The notes below the pieces were generated by a model, which was given only the letters and a program-made list of their open reading frames with translations, had not been told where the DNA came from and ran no database searches. A program made the position numbers and the translations under genes. Positions 1-11,200 of a stretch of DNA of 64,000 bases are shown here, piece after piece. Origin of the DNA: Bombyx mori (Eukaryota; Arthropoda; Insecta; Lepidoptera; Bombycidae); NCBI RefSeq assembly GCF_030269925.1, contig NC_085129.1:13073501-13137500 (forward strand). Reading direction: 5' to 3'. Position 1 is the stretch's first letter, and every line of letters begins with the position of its first letter.

Positions 1-237
1 TTTTTCTTAGTCAGGTGGACGAGCTCACAGCCCACCTGGTGGTAAGTGGTTACTGGAGCCTATGGACATCTACAACGTAAATGCGCCACCCACCTTGAAA
101 TATAAGCTTAAAGTCTCAGTATAGTTACAACGGCTGCCTCGCCCTTCAATCCGAAACGCATTACTGCTTCACGGCAGAAATAGGCAGGGTGGTGGTACCT
201 ACCCGTGCGGACTCACAAGAGGTCCTACCACCAGTAA
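1..237 (-). mobile_element. Bm1 SINE, body only (no tRNA head)
   Basis: This minus-strand copy of the Bombyx SINE Bm1 begins, in window order, with the T-rich complement of the tail. It then carries the conserved blocks of the body (gacgagctcacagcccacc, then cgaaacgcattactgcttc) and stops at ccaccagtaa. The tRNA-related head found in longer copies (for example at 7391) is absent. The window may cut the tail. Confidence 0.93.
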
Positions 238-1588
238 ACGTAGCCTACCAAAGTAATAACGAAAAAGGCGGATTGTGAGGAAAAATTTAATGTTGGGCTA
301 TTTTGGGTGTACATAGGCGCTGCTGCTAAGTTCTGTAGCGATGCAGGCCCTACATCTCAAAGTTTGTTCAATATTACGGTTTGATTTGTTTGCCACTAAT
401 ACTAATCATTTGAAAAAAAAATGAGCCATCGCAGGAAAGCTGGCAGATGTGAAATATTGAAATTATTTTGTACAAGCACAAAAGGATAATTTACAACAGG
501 AAATTCATGTGGGATAATGAAAAATAAAATATTAATACACCTGTTTCGGTCTCTTCAGAATTATTTGGTAGTGTCAGGTTAACATCACGAGAGGACTGCC
601 AAAACCAATTGTGCGGTATTTTGATCAGAAGCCCCAAAATTTCTATAGAAATGGGATCATGTCTCTACCTACAAGATGGCAAAAGGTTATCGAATAAAAT
701 GGCACTTACATGCTTTAGTTAAATGTAAATAAACTATGTTAGAAAATGTTGTGAATTTTCTTAAAAAATGTGAAGAAACTTTTCCCCGACCTATTATTAA
801 GAAAAACTCGCTTGCGCATGGCGGCACACCGTACACATTACTACAAAGACTATACTTATATAAATAACATCGCAGGACTATCATCGCAACAATACTATCA
901 TAGCAACATGTCGCCACGGCTTGCATCGCCACACCAGCAGTAGGTTTTAACGTCCGGCTAAAAATGTATCACATCAAAAACCACTATGTTGATTTTTTAA
1001 AATATAAAGCAACAAAAAAATGCTGACAAAATTCTGTTATTATACTAGTGCTTTAATAAACTTGAGTGTTTGATGCATGGTATTTTTTAGCATCGACTGT
1101 ATCTGACAAACACGAGTGCGATACAAGCTTTTTCGTGGCGGGTTTCACCTAAAAAGCTTGTAACTTAAACTTAAATAAATATAACAAAGCGAACGCAATT
1201 TAACTTTTGAATGTAAACAAGATAATGCAGTGAAATTAAATGCGTTTTGAAAGCGGATTTGTGTTTTCGAAATGTAAACATTAAAAACATGGCTTTTGTA
1301 GAGAATTTTGTAAAGTGAAGCAAGAGATGAAGTTTCGACATCAGAAGAAAAAGGTCGAATCTACTTTTTGGTGAAATCGCTTTTATACGTATTCGGGTAT
1401 TGTGTTAATTTTAGAAATGTATACGTATACATTTATATATACATTTTTTAGTTCTTGACATTTTTAATACATTCTTTTAATAAATTATTTAAAAAAAAAA
1501 ACTTTCATTATTTTTTTAACCCTAGGCATTTAAGAATTTTCAAGCTGAAGGGACGTTTTGAATACTACATTGAAAGGTTCCTTTACAT
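238..1588. other. No gene recognised
   Basis: AT-rich DNA with only short chance ORFs (longest 81 codons). I see no splice-flanked coding exon, RNA gene or known repeat here. Confidence 0.6.
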
Positions 1589-1842
1589 CAGCCTTTCCCA
1601 AAGTGTGATAACGCCCCTTGTCGGTGCTGCAGGCCCAAAGAGGGGCGGTCAGAGACCCAGAAAAAAATGAGGGCGCTGTAGGGATGGAAGGAATGGGAGG
1701 CGATTTTTAACTTCATCTAGGATTCTTAGACACCGACTGAGCTCTCGCTATAGTGTTTTTAAAGTAGGTGAAGAAATGGGGGCGTTAAAAAATAATTTAT
1801 CCTCAAATTGGGCCGTAAACAACATAAGTTTGGGAACCCCTG
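1589..1842 (+). mobile_element. hAT-type MITE, copy 1
   Basis: A 254-bp non-autonomous element starts with cagcctttcccaaagtg and ends with tttgggaacccctg. Both termini are variants of CAG-N-TTCCCAAA, which is typical of hAT ends. The flanks carry a perfect 8-bp duplication, ctttacat, at 1581-1588 and 1843-1850; 8 bp is the diagnostic hAT length. Two further copies lie at 5979 and 40733 in the same orientation. There is no transposase coding capacity. Confidence 0.88.
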
Positions 1843-1850
1843 CTTTACAT

Positions 1851-2439
1851 TAATGTCATATGAATAAATAGGGGATAAATAAGGCGTGTTAAGAATTATC
1901 GTACAGATACTCAAATATTAGGTCTTTACCCATGAAGTCGTCGTTTCACAACGTACTGGCCATTTGAAACGTAATTTATATGCGTATTTATTTTAATGAA
2001 TTTTAATTTTTAAATGTGTATTCCTTTAGTCGTGTTCAATCATTATTTTAATGCTTGGTGTTTTGTTTTTACCACATTTGTATCTTTTTCAATATGGACA
2101 CGATAAAAATACGAGTAATTTTGGAGAACGAGTTCCGTCTCGGTAGAAATGCTAAACAAACGGCTCAAAACATTAATGACTTGTACGCAGCGAACACTAC
2201 AATGCTTCCGACATGGAAATTTTGAACTAAAAAATGAAAATTTTGCTGCACACAAAAAAAGAGCCGGACGAATCTTTGCTCAGTGCTTGTACCTACGTCG
2301 ACTTATATCTTTCATAGGTATATATGTATGTAGATTTTGGACCGATGTAGCAGTCATATTTAAAATGTGTAAGTACAGTGGAGTGAAATGCTGAATTCTG
2401 TGGTGCGATTTACAAATCCATATTTAGAAAAGAGCAAGC
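1851..2439. other. No gene recognised
   Basis: Two overlapping antisense ORFs of 70-81 codons occur around 2043-2394, but neither resembles a known protein and both are near the length expected by chance in such DNA. Confidence 0.5.
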
Positions 2440-2515
2440 CTTTTTTTACGGTTAGTTGGGTGGACGAGCTTATGGTCTACCTAGTGTTTAGTGGTCATCG
2501 AAGTCTAAAGACAAA
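2440..2515 (-). mobile_element. Decayed Bm1 tail fragment
   Basis: The stretch ttgggtggacgagctta, followed by a degenerate copy of the ctggtgttaagtggttactgg block, marks an old 3' fragment of Bm1. Many substitutions separate it from the younger copies. Confidence 0.55.
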
Positions 2516-2884
2516 ATTGGTGCCTGCATATGAGATTCCAATCGCATTGTCGATTCTTGTTTGTTTAAATAGAATTCCGAATCAGTGTTAAAAGAGAAAC
2601 TTGCATTGCTTGACTAGCAACACACATCTGTGTTTAGTTGTTGGGTGAAATTGATTCATTCAATAACATGAAAAGATTTACATAATTTTGATTTCAATAA
2701 ATATTCTCTATTTGTAAGACCTTCATATTTGAAATTGATTGCTTTACATTGACCTTTGAACCGATAGTCTCAAATGCGCAAGGGATACGCAAGGTGGTTA
2801 TATATAATTGATTCTATGATATAGAATATAGTTAATTCGTAAAAAAAAATTATGTTTAAAACTGTGCACATGATGTCTCAGGAC
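2516..2884. other. No gene recognised
   Basis: AT-rich sequence without a recognisable gene or repeat. Confidence 0.5.
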
Positions 2885-3078
2885 TAAGGAGGTTAAGACG
2901 AGCTGTATAATCATCATTCTCTTGCGTTTCTCCCAGTCACCTGAGGTCGGCGCAACATGTTTACTCCTTTCATACTCTTCTATCATTTCTTCGCTCACAC
3001 TCTCCTCTTACACATATCGTCTTTCACGCAATCCATCCATTTTTTCTTAGGTCTACCTCTATAAGAGGACCTGTATAA
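2885..3078 (-). pseudogene. LINE (RTE-like) ORF C-terminal remnant
   Basis: Read on the minus strand, 3078 to 2905 gives RGRPKKKWMDCVKDDM, followed after a frame change by HVAPTSGDWEKRKR. An arginine-rich RGRPKKRW segment followed by D-rich and W-K/R-rich residues is the usual C-terminal end of many RTE-type LINE polyproteins. The fragment is frameshifted and carries no reverse-transcriptase core. Family assignment is from motif memory, not alignment. Confidence 0.6.
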
Positions 3079-3630
3079 TATAATTTATAAAATACAGCAT
3101 ACTCACACATAATTAAACTAATTGCTTAGTTGTTAGTTACTTTGCAATAGTGTAGGCATACGACCCTTTATTTCAACATTTCAGACCAGTCCTTGTTACA
3201 CAAAGCGCTTGGCTCCAACAAAAACCTGTCGCACAAAATTTAGATGTAACATATTTTATTCCTTCATACCTACGAGGGTAAGAACGCTCGCATCTAACAC
3301 GTTTTACGATAATGGACATTGCATACTTCAAGTACAATACATATAGAATGAAAGTTTTAAAAGTTTTCTCTTGTATGCCGTTGAAGACTCATAATATTAG
3401 TTTTCTTTGTACGCGAATGAAGATTGATTTGTTTATGTTAAATTTAGATGAACTATCAAATTTAAAGGTAGGTTTCTTCCTCCTTCTTGTGTCGATAATC
3501 CTCAATGCTGAAATTCGTGGCCTCATTAAGTTAGGCTTAAAGGTCGTAATTTAGACTATAAGTCTAACGACTTAATCAACTCTCATCGGTTTCAATGCTC
3601 CAGGGAAAATATGACGGATTCAAAGCGAAT
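3079..3630. other. No gene recognised
   Basis: Contains an 80-codon ORF (3312-3554, plus strand) with no recognised motif; I treat it as chance. Confidence 0.5.
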
Positions 3631-3873
3631 ACTAGTGGTAGATCGTCTTGTGAGTCCGCACGGGTAGGTACCACCACCCTACCTATTTCTGCCGTGAAGC
3701 AGTAACGCGTTTCGGTTTGAAGGATAAGGCAGCTGTTTTAACTGTAAAACTGATATTATGACTCATGTCTCAAGGTAAGTGGCGGTATTTTCGTTGTTAA
3801 TGTCTATGGGGCTCCCGTAACCACTTGACACAAGGCCATGAGCTCGTCAACACATCTAAGTAAAAAAAAAAAA
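3631..3873 (+). mobile_element. Bm1 SINE, body only
   Basis: A moderately diverged sense copy that begins at actagtggta, the same internal point used by other head-less copies, and ends in a run of A. Several blocks carry substitutions, so it is older than the 7391 copy. It abuts the LINE tail that follows. Confidence 0.85.
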
Positions 3874-3877
3874 TCGG

Positions 3878-3996
3878 TAAAACGTAGGCAGCGGCTTGAC
3901 TCTGAACCTGCCATTGCTGACGTCCATGAGCGACAGCAACCACTCACCATCAGGTGGCCCGTATGCTCGCCTGTCTACAGGGGCAATATAAAAAAT
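3878..3996 (+). mobile_element. LINE 3' tail (gcaata-A family)
   Basis: Sense 3' end of a LINE whose longer copies lie at 47124-47471 and 63780-64000. The shared blocks are aggcagcggcttg, gtccatgagcgac, accactcaccatcaggtgg and cgtatgctcgcctgtctac, ending in gggcaata plus A. It is 5'-truncated and contains only the last codons and tail. Confidence 0.75.
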
Positions 3997-5978
3997 CGTT
4001 CCGGAGAGTTTGCATTGTTAATTGGGTTAATTGTATACTGATGTGCATTTAATTGTTTGCCAAATACTTACGAAAACTTCTTTATTTATTGTTACGATAT
4101 TTTATTCCTTCATTCCGGAAGTCATTAGTGGACAGGTGTATAATCAATCGGAAATATTGTCGATTGACTGATGGTTTTGTCTATCACCATAGCTGACTCG
4201 ATACAAGTAATTCGGACGTCTAGGCCCCGAATAATTCGTTATTAATCTATAAAAGCACATGTATTTTATTTTAAGCATTACTTGAAAATGAATGTCGATT
4301 TTCTCCGGAAAGTGCTAAAGAGAATTTAGTTACATTTTAAGAAAATCGTTTTGTGAATAGCATTAAGCAAATCGACGGATTTAAAAAAAAAAAAAAAACG
4401 TTTTTCCGTAGTTGTGTTCCGTCTAAAACATTTTCCGGAGAGTTGTCAAGGCGATAACTTAGGTAAGACGTCGGTATACATCATGGCAAACGAGAAAAGT
4501 TTGATTGGAGCGAACCTTCAGAAATTCATTAGCGCACGCGGGCGCTCGAAACGAAATTACCCGACAGGGGGCGTTAATAAAAACTTGTCTGACTTGGAAC
4601 ATACTACGACCGGCACTGCGAACATAACAGTCTAGGAGCTATACATTTTTTTTTCGAGTCTGTATCGGTGTTCTGCCTATATCTGCTGTGAGACAATCGT
4701 GCGATCAGATTTGAAAGGTACTTTGGTGTTTTGTGGACCGGGGTTTCCTACCCTAATCGGTGCAAGGTTTAAATTTTAAAATAACGCTGTAGACATCTGT
4801 ATATTATTATAAATGATAAGTACAAGACTGTTTATTACATGTCCTCTTTATCACAATATCCCCTCAATTTGTCAACCATATTAATTTTTACAAAGTATTT
4901 GGTAGCTATTGGCCAGCATTAAAGCTATAAAAGTCAGGCGCATTCAGCTTTTTCCTTAACTAAAGGAAAGTGAAAATTTAATACACAAAATTAAACTAGA
5001 TCGTGATTAACGTAGAATTCTAAATTTTAAGGTGGATGATTCATACATATTATATATATTTAATACATTTTATAAATAAATAAATAAAATCGAACCTAAA
5101 ATACTAGACTAGATTATTGAAAAGTACATTTTGAGATTTTACATACCTAAATTTATCCCATTAGTGTTCTATTCAGAAAAAAAACATTATAACTTACAGA
5201 AACATCGGGAATTACGGCAACCGCGCTTGTTGATATGTACGACATGCGCCTCCTATGAAATCGTTTGCAAAATTTACTTCCGACCGGTAATTCAAAACAA
5301 TTTCGAACTCTCCGACTATTTACTGGTCGACACAAGAAGCCAAAGCGTGAAGTGACTAGTGAACAACTTCCTAAATTAATTCTTGAAGTGAGATATTCGA
5401 TTTCAACTGTTAACCGTGTAATTTAACGCGCAACTTCAGACCAAAGTCATCGAGAACTTACATTCGTCAGTAATTCGAAATTTCAATAAACGATTTTCTG
5501 TGACTAAATTGTGCTATGAGGAATTATATTTAATGCTAGAATTATGTATTCTACTTTTTTACGAATGTTTGATTGCTTTTTATGATAAAGTGTTTATGAT
5601 AAATGTTTTAACGATTGATTTAATTTTGGTCCAGTAAATCTTGATGGATCTACCACATGGCGTTGGTATTTTCCCAGAAACTTCGGTATTCAAACTGAAA
5701 ACGGCACAATCAATTCCATGAAATAAACGAAGCAAGAACGCATAGCATAACAGAGGGTATACATTTTTATTTAATTTTTAAAAGTAGACCGCGTTGTCTA
5801 ATAACGTTTTTTTACAATTGAAAAAGCAACCTTTTATTATTTATTATATACACGAATCTTAAATCATCTTCCTTTCATCAATCTTTCTTTTTTGGCGTGT
5901 GGCGTGTAACAAAGAGCAAAGTTTGCATTTATAGTTTTTTTTAACCACTGACTAAGACCTCGAAAGATGAGCGTAAAG
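3997..5978. other. No gene recognised; one CpG-richer patch
   Basis: Around 4420-4625 the sequence is richer in CpG than its surroundings. It holds a 73-codon ORF (4414-4635, plus) and a good splice-donor string (cttaggtaaga) near 4460, so it could be a promoter or first exon. Nothing in the peptide is recognisable. The rest is AT-rich and featureless to my reading. Confidence 0.4.
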
Positions 5979-6217
5979 CAGTCCTTCCCAAAGTGGGCGA
6001 TAACGTCCCCTTGTGGGCGCTGCAGATCGGTAAGAGACCCAAAAAAAGGGGGGCGTTATGTAGAGGTTTCGGAGGCGATTTGTAATTTTATCTAGACGGA
6101 CTCTTCGAGACCGACTGAGCTCTCACTATAGTGGATTTTAAGAAGGCGAAAAACTGAGGGCGTTAAAAAAGAATTTATTCTCAAAGTAAGTAGACAAAAT
6201 AAGTTTGGAAACCCTTA
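5979..6217 (+). mobile_element. hAT-type MITE, copy 2
   Basis: Same family as 1589-1842. It begins cagtccttcccaaagtggg and ends tttggaaaccctta. The flanking 8-mers gcgtaaag (5971-5978) and gcgtagag (6218-6225) differ at one base and represent an ageing target duplication. It is slightly shorter than copies 1 and 3. Confidence 0.85.
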
Positions 6218-6254
6218 GCGTAGAGCATAAATTAAAACCTAAAATACACAGGAT

Positions 6255-6398
6255 CTGGTGGTACGATGTCTGGTGATCCGCACGAGTAGGCACAGCTAAC
6301 CTGCTTATTTCTACCGTGAAGCAGTAATGCGTTTCGGTTTGAAAGTTGGGGTAGCTATTGTACTGTAAAAACTGAGACCTCAGATCTCATAACTCGAG
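6255..6398 (+). mobile_element. Bm1 SINE fragment, diverged
   Basis: The sense Bm1 body, from tctggtggta through gtgaagcagtaatgcg to the ctcataactcgag area, lacks the 3' third. It faces the minus-strand copy at 6431, giving an inverted pair. Confidence 0.75.
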
Positions 6399-6430
6399 CT
6401 TACGAGCAACTTAAAATCTGAGCTCAAAAG

Positions 6431-6640
6431 GTAACACCTGGTGTTAAGTGGTTACTGGAGCTCATAGACATCTACAACGTAAATGCGCCACACACCTTGT
6501 GATGTAAGTATTAAGGTCTCAGTATAGTTACAACGGCTGCCCCACCCTTCAAACCGAAACGCATTACTGCTTCACGGCCGAAATAAGCAGGGTGGTGGCA
6601 CCTACCCGTGCGGAGTCACAAGAGGTCCTACCACCAGTTA
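6431..6640 (-). mobile_element. Bm1 SINE, body only, tail missing
   Basis: A minus-strand body that starts inside the cacctggtgttaagtgg block and ends at ccaccagtta, the common head-less boundary. The poly-A tail and last approximately 30 bases are missing at the junction with the preceding sense fragment. Confidence 0.88.
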
Positions 6641-7390
6641 AAAAAGTAAAAGCTTGCTAGCTTGTATAAATTGTTGAAGGTAGAAACATACTCATCTGAC
6701 TTACTTTCTGAAACACAATTTCTTCATGCTTGCTCGCAAAGCAAATAATGGCGCATCCATACAACGTACATTACTTACTAACTATATCTTTGACGAGTCA
6801 TTCGTGCGCACAGTCGTAATAAGGCGGACGTGGTACAGAACTGTTGAGACTCGACTTATGTCTCGATACGTGTTATACATAGCATCAGTTTCCTGGGGTC
6901 CGTCTATCGATATGAAGCCAGAAAATTAACAACGAAAATTGAATCTAATTTCTTAGTTAACAGAATACTTTATGCAGTAAACGAGGCCTTAAAAACTCTG
7001 CGTGCTCCGAACACATAAACATGATACCTCCTATTGTAAATTAACAAAGAATGAACACGCGAAATTACTAACAAAAAAAAATATATAAACAAAAACAAGA
7101 AGCCATTCACACACACACAACGCAGGAACTTTGCCATCGCTTTTCGCGAGTACGTTTTGGTACGTTCAGAATTCAACGTCTGTTTGTCGGGACTCAGCAA
7201 TTTATAAGTTTTAATATTCCACATCTCGACGAGAAGTTTCCCGCGAGATCGTAACTCATTCCGGAATGTTGGAATAGTGACACTCGTACTTTGTGTTTTG
7301 TTTATTATTTATACATATTAACTAAATGCGCATCTGGCTTTTAAGGTAGCAATAATAATAATAAAAGACATTTAGTCTAAAACTTTTAGA
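6641..7390. other. No gene recognised
   Basis: Chance-length ORFs only (67 and 84 codons). No recognisable exon or repeat. Confidence 0.5.
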
Positions 7391-7830
7391 AGTCGTCGTG
7401 GCCTAAAGGATAAGACGTCCGGTGCATTCGTATCGAGCGACGCACCGGTGTTCGCATCCCGCTGGCGGGTACCAATTTTTCTAATGAAATACGTACTCAG
7501 CAAATGTTGACGATTGACTTCCGCGGTGAAGGAATAACATCGTGCAATAAAAATCAAACCCGCAAAATTATAATTTGCGTAATTACTGGTAGTAGGACCT
7601 CTTGTGAGTCCGCACGGGTAGGTACCACCGCCCCGCCTATTTCTGCCGTGAAGCAGTAATGCGTTTCGGTTTGAAGGGTGGGGCAGCCGTTGTGACTATA
7701 CTGAGACCTTAGAACTATATCTCGAGGTGTGTGGCGCATTTACGTTGTAGATGTCTATGGGCTTCAGGAACCACTTAACACCAGGTGGGCTGTGAGCTCG
7801 TCCACCCACATAAGCAATAAATAAAAAAAA
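7391..7830 (+). mobile_element. Bm1 SINE, full length with tRNA head
   Basis: Reference full-length copy in this window. The 5' head resembles a tRNA gene, with an A-box-like TGGCCTAAAGG at 7399-7409 and a B-box-like TGTTCGCATCC at 7449-7459, as expected for an internal RNA polymerase III promoter. A quasi-palindrome (cgcaaa...tttgcg) lies at 7561-7579, then the body starting actggtgg at 7585, and the tail ctaagcaataaataaaaaaa. It codes for nothing and must borrow a LINE reverse transcriptase. Confidence 0.96.
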
Positions 7831-8203
7831 TACAAAATGTGATTATCTGAAATATATCTACGTCTCGTAAAAGCCGAAAAAAGATGCCCTTGAACTACTC
7901 TGGTTTAAAGATCATGATATTAAGTTATGATGAAATTTTGAACATTAGGACTTAATGCTCAGTACTACGTAAGATATTAGCTACATAGTTGTAAAGATCT
8001 TGAAGGTTAATCCTAACATTCTTGTAATAATAATTGTTAGGAACTTTGCCAATATGTGTAATCGGGACAACAATTAACTAATGTGATGTAGCTTCGATGA
8101 ATTTGAATTTGAATTTGAGTATTGTTATATATATGAGAAAATGTGCAGAATATAAAAAAAATTCAAATCGTTAATTTTCTTTTTTTTCCTTTTTTTTTTC
8201 AAG
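7831..8203. other. No gene recognised
   Basis: AT-rich flank of the RTE insertion, with C/T-rich homopolymer runs at 8178-8200. Confidence 0.5.
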
Positions 8204-11200
8204 AACTCATTCTTCTTCTTCTCAGTCGGACACTCTTGTCAGAGTGGTCGTGGTTGCGTTGACGCTGTATATGCAGTAGGACCTGTTAGGTCGCCCATGC
8301 TCCCGACAACCGTCCTCCAGGCAATGCGCTTCCAGGTCTGGCGGTTCGAAGCGTTACGAGTACATTCGACCATAGTGGACTCAGTTGCCTTCTTTATTAG
8401 GTCAGTTCAGCGGGTCGGTGAGCGGCCGCGTGATCTTCTGCCTTCCACCTGGCCCTGGACTACCAGTCTCTCCATCGAGTGCTCTTTTCTGGAGATGTGA
8501 CCAAAGAATTTTAAAACCCTCAGTTGCACTGTTGACGAAAGTCGGTCTTTGATAGCGAGTTCTTTAAGGATGGATGCATTGGTGCGGAATGCCATCCATG
8601 GGATCTTCAGGAGGCGTCTCCAGCACCACATCTCCAGTGCATCGATTTTACGGCGATCCTGCAATCTCAGAGACCAGGTTTCGGCTCCATAGAGAAAGAT
8701 TGGAAACACAAGACATTTCATCAATCTGACCTTAGTCTTCTTGGTAATCCTCCTATCCTTCCAAATCTTTCCCAGCCGTTCCACTGCTGACCTGGTAACG
8801 GCGCATCGTCGTCTGATCTCTTCACCACATCCTCCAGTGCTTGAGATAGCAGAGCCGAGGTAGATGTAGGTCTGTACAACTTCGCAATTACCTATGTTTT
8901 GTACATTGGTTCCATTTTGTTCAGCCCGGTCTACTATCATCATCTTCGTCTTGTCTCGGTTAATAGCAAGTCCGAATTTAAGGCTGGTAGCTTCCAGACG
9001 AGTCAGTAGAATTTCCATGTCTTCTCTAGTCTGTGCGAGAAGGGTAGTGTCATCAGTGTATCTTAAGTTGTTAATCACTCGTCCCCCAACTGATATACCT
9101 TTATCCCATTCTTCCAAGACAATGCGCATAATGTATTCTGTGTAGATATTGAAGAGCAACGGTGATAAGATGCATCCCTGTCGTAATCCGGCCTCGGTCT
9201 TAAAGTTTTCTGAAAATGTGTCGTCCACTCGAACGGCTGCAATACCTTCTTCATATAACCTCCTTAAAAGATTTATTAGATGAGGCGGCACACCCATTTC
9301 AGCAAGTATTTTCCAGAGGTGTGTCCAAATGACCGTGTCGAATGCTTTACAGAAGTCTACAAAGCAGATGTATAGGGTCGAATCAAACTCTCTGGCCTTC
9401 TCGATAATTTGGCGCAATATAAGGATTTGTTCGCGAGTTCCTCTTCCCTTCACGAATCCAGCTTGCTCAGGCGCGATTTCCCTTGAGAGATAGGCCGACA
9501 GTCTTGTGTTGATTATGTGAAGCATCACCTTACTTGCATGTGATATTAAAGATATGAGTCGGTAATTGTTGCACTTCTTCGTGGACCCTTTTTTGTGCAG
9601 TGGGATGAAAATGGATTTCATCCAGTCTTCGGGCCATATGCAGGTCTCCCATATTTTACTGCAGATGATATATAAGACCTCAACTCCAGGTTCCCCCATC
9701 GCTTTGAAGACTTCGATTGGGATTTCATCATAACCTATGGCTTTATTAGATTTGAGATGTTTAATCGCCGCTCGTATTTCGTCCCGCATGACGTCGGGCT
9801 CTCGGTCACAGGTGCTAAAGGAACAGCATGTGATGTTCGGTGGCAACTTCCTGGCAAATAGGGATTTGCAATATTCCTTCCACACATTCACGATATCCTT
9901 TATTTCCGTTATTGTTGTCCCAAAGCAGTCCTCAATAGCCCACGTTTTGGGTTTAAATTGGCGCGTTATGTATCGCACTCTGTCATGGAGATCCTTGGTT
10001 TGGTATTTATCAGAATACATTTCCAGCTCATCACATATCTTACCCAGGTGTCCATTGCGGTCACGTCGGCAAGCAGCTTGTATTATGGCTGACTTGGAAT
10101 TCAGTGTCGCAATGCTAGCACCATTGGCTTTAAGATTTCGGCGCTCTTCAACCAGGCGCCAGGTATCTTCAGTCATCCAGTGCTGTCGTTTTACTAGGAC
10201 GTTTCTTGGCTGTGATTCTGCAACAGCTTCTTCGATATATGATTTTGCCGTAACCCACAAAAAGTTAGAGTCACATTCTCCAGCACCTGCCTTCCATGCA
10301 ATATGTCTGCTCTCTATCGAAGTCGCTAGTGAGTCTGGATCCTTAATCTGCATTCTACTAATTGGTCTAATATTCTGCGGTCTTTGCAGTTTTAGCCGCA
10401 GATCTCCGATGAGCAGTTGGTGATCGGAATGACAATCAGCACCGGGCAGAGTATGCGTGTTAGTTATCGAACTTCTCCATCTAGACCTCACTAATATGTA
10501 GTCTATCTGGTTTCGATGCTTGCCGTCAGGGGAAGTCCAAGTATATAGGCGCCTAAGATGGTGTTTGAACATCGTATTCACTATGGCCATGTTGTTGTCT
10601 GCAGCAAACTCTATAAGGCGCTCACCTCTAATATTGCGAACACCGTGGCCATAGTTCCCAACAATGTTCCGAATGCTCGAATCCATAGTAGTGTTTCCTA
10701 CTTTGGCGTTAAAATCACCAATAATGAGTAATAGCTCTCTTTTAGGTATCTTAGCCAAAGAAGACTCAAGTTGGCAATAGAAGTCTTCTACTTCCTCATC
10801 CTTGGCAGAACTGGTAGGTGCATAGATTTGAATTATGTTAAGTGGGGTTGGTGATGCGCTGAGTTTAATTGAGATAATTCTATCATTAACAGGATGGTAG
10901 CCAAGCACTGAGTTTTTCCACAATTTAGGAATTGCAATAGCCACTCCCGAAAAGCTACTCTTATCGTTGCCAGAGAAATAGATAGTGTGTTTTTCTGAGT
11001 CAAAATGACCGCTATCTTTCCAATGTGTCTCACTGATTCCTGCGATGGTGATGTTACATCGCTCGAGTTCTTTTTCCAGAATATGGAGCTTACCATCTTT
11101 AAGTAGCCCTCGAACATTCCATGTACCTATGCGATGATTCTTTCTTAAATTGTAACTCTTTCTTCCAGTAGCATGTTTTCCATAGGATGCCTGGTTGCCT

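Noticed and set aside
7391..7470. tRNA gene
   Set aside because: The A and B boxes belong to the Bm1 head. A proper cloverleaf with a matching acceptor stem is not apparent, and the same head recurs in many SINE copies.
9737..10423. 228-codon plus-strand ORF
   Set aside because: It is the antisense shadow of the RTE polyprotein on the minus strand, which shows all the motifs.
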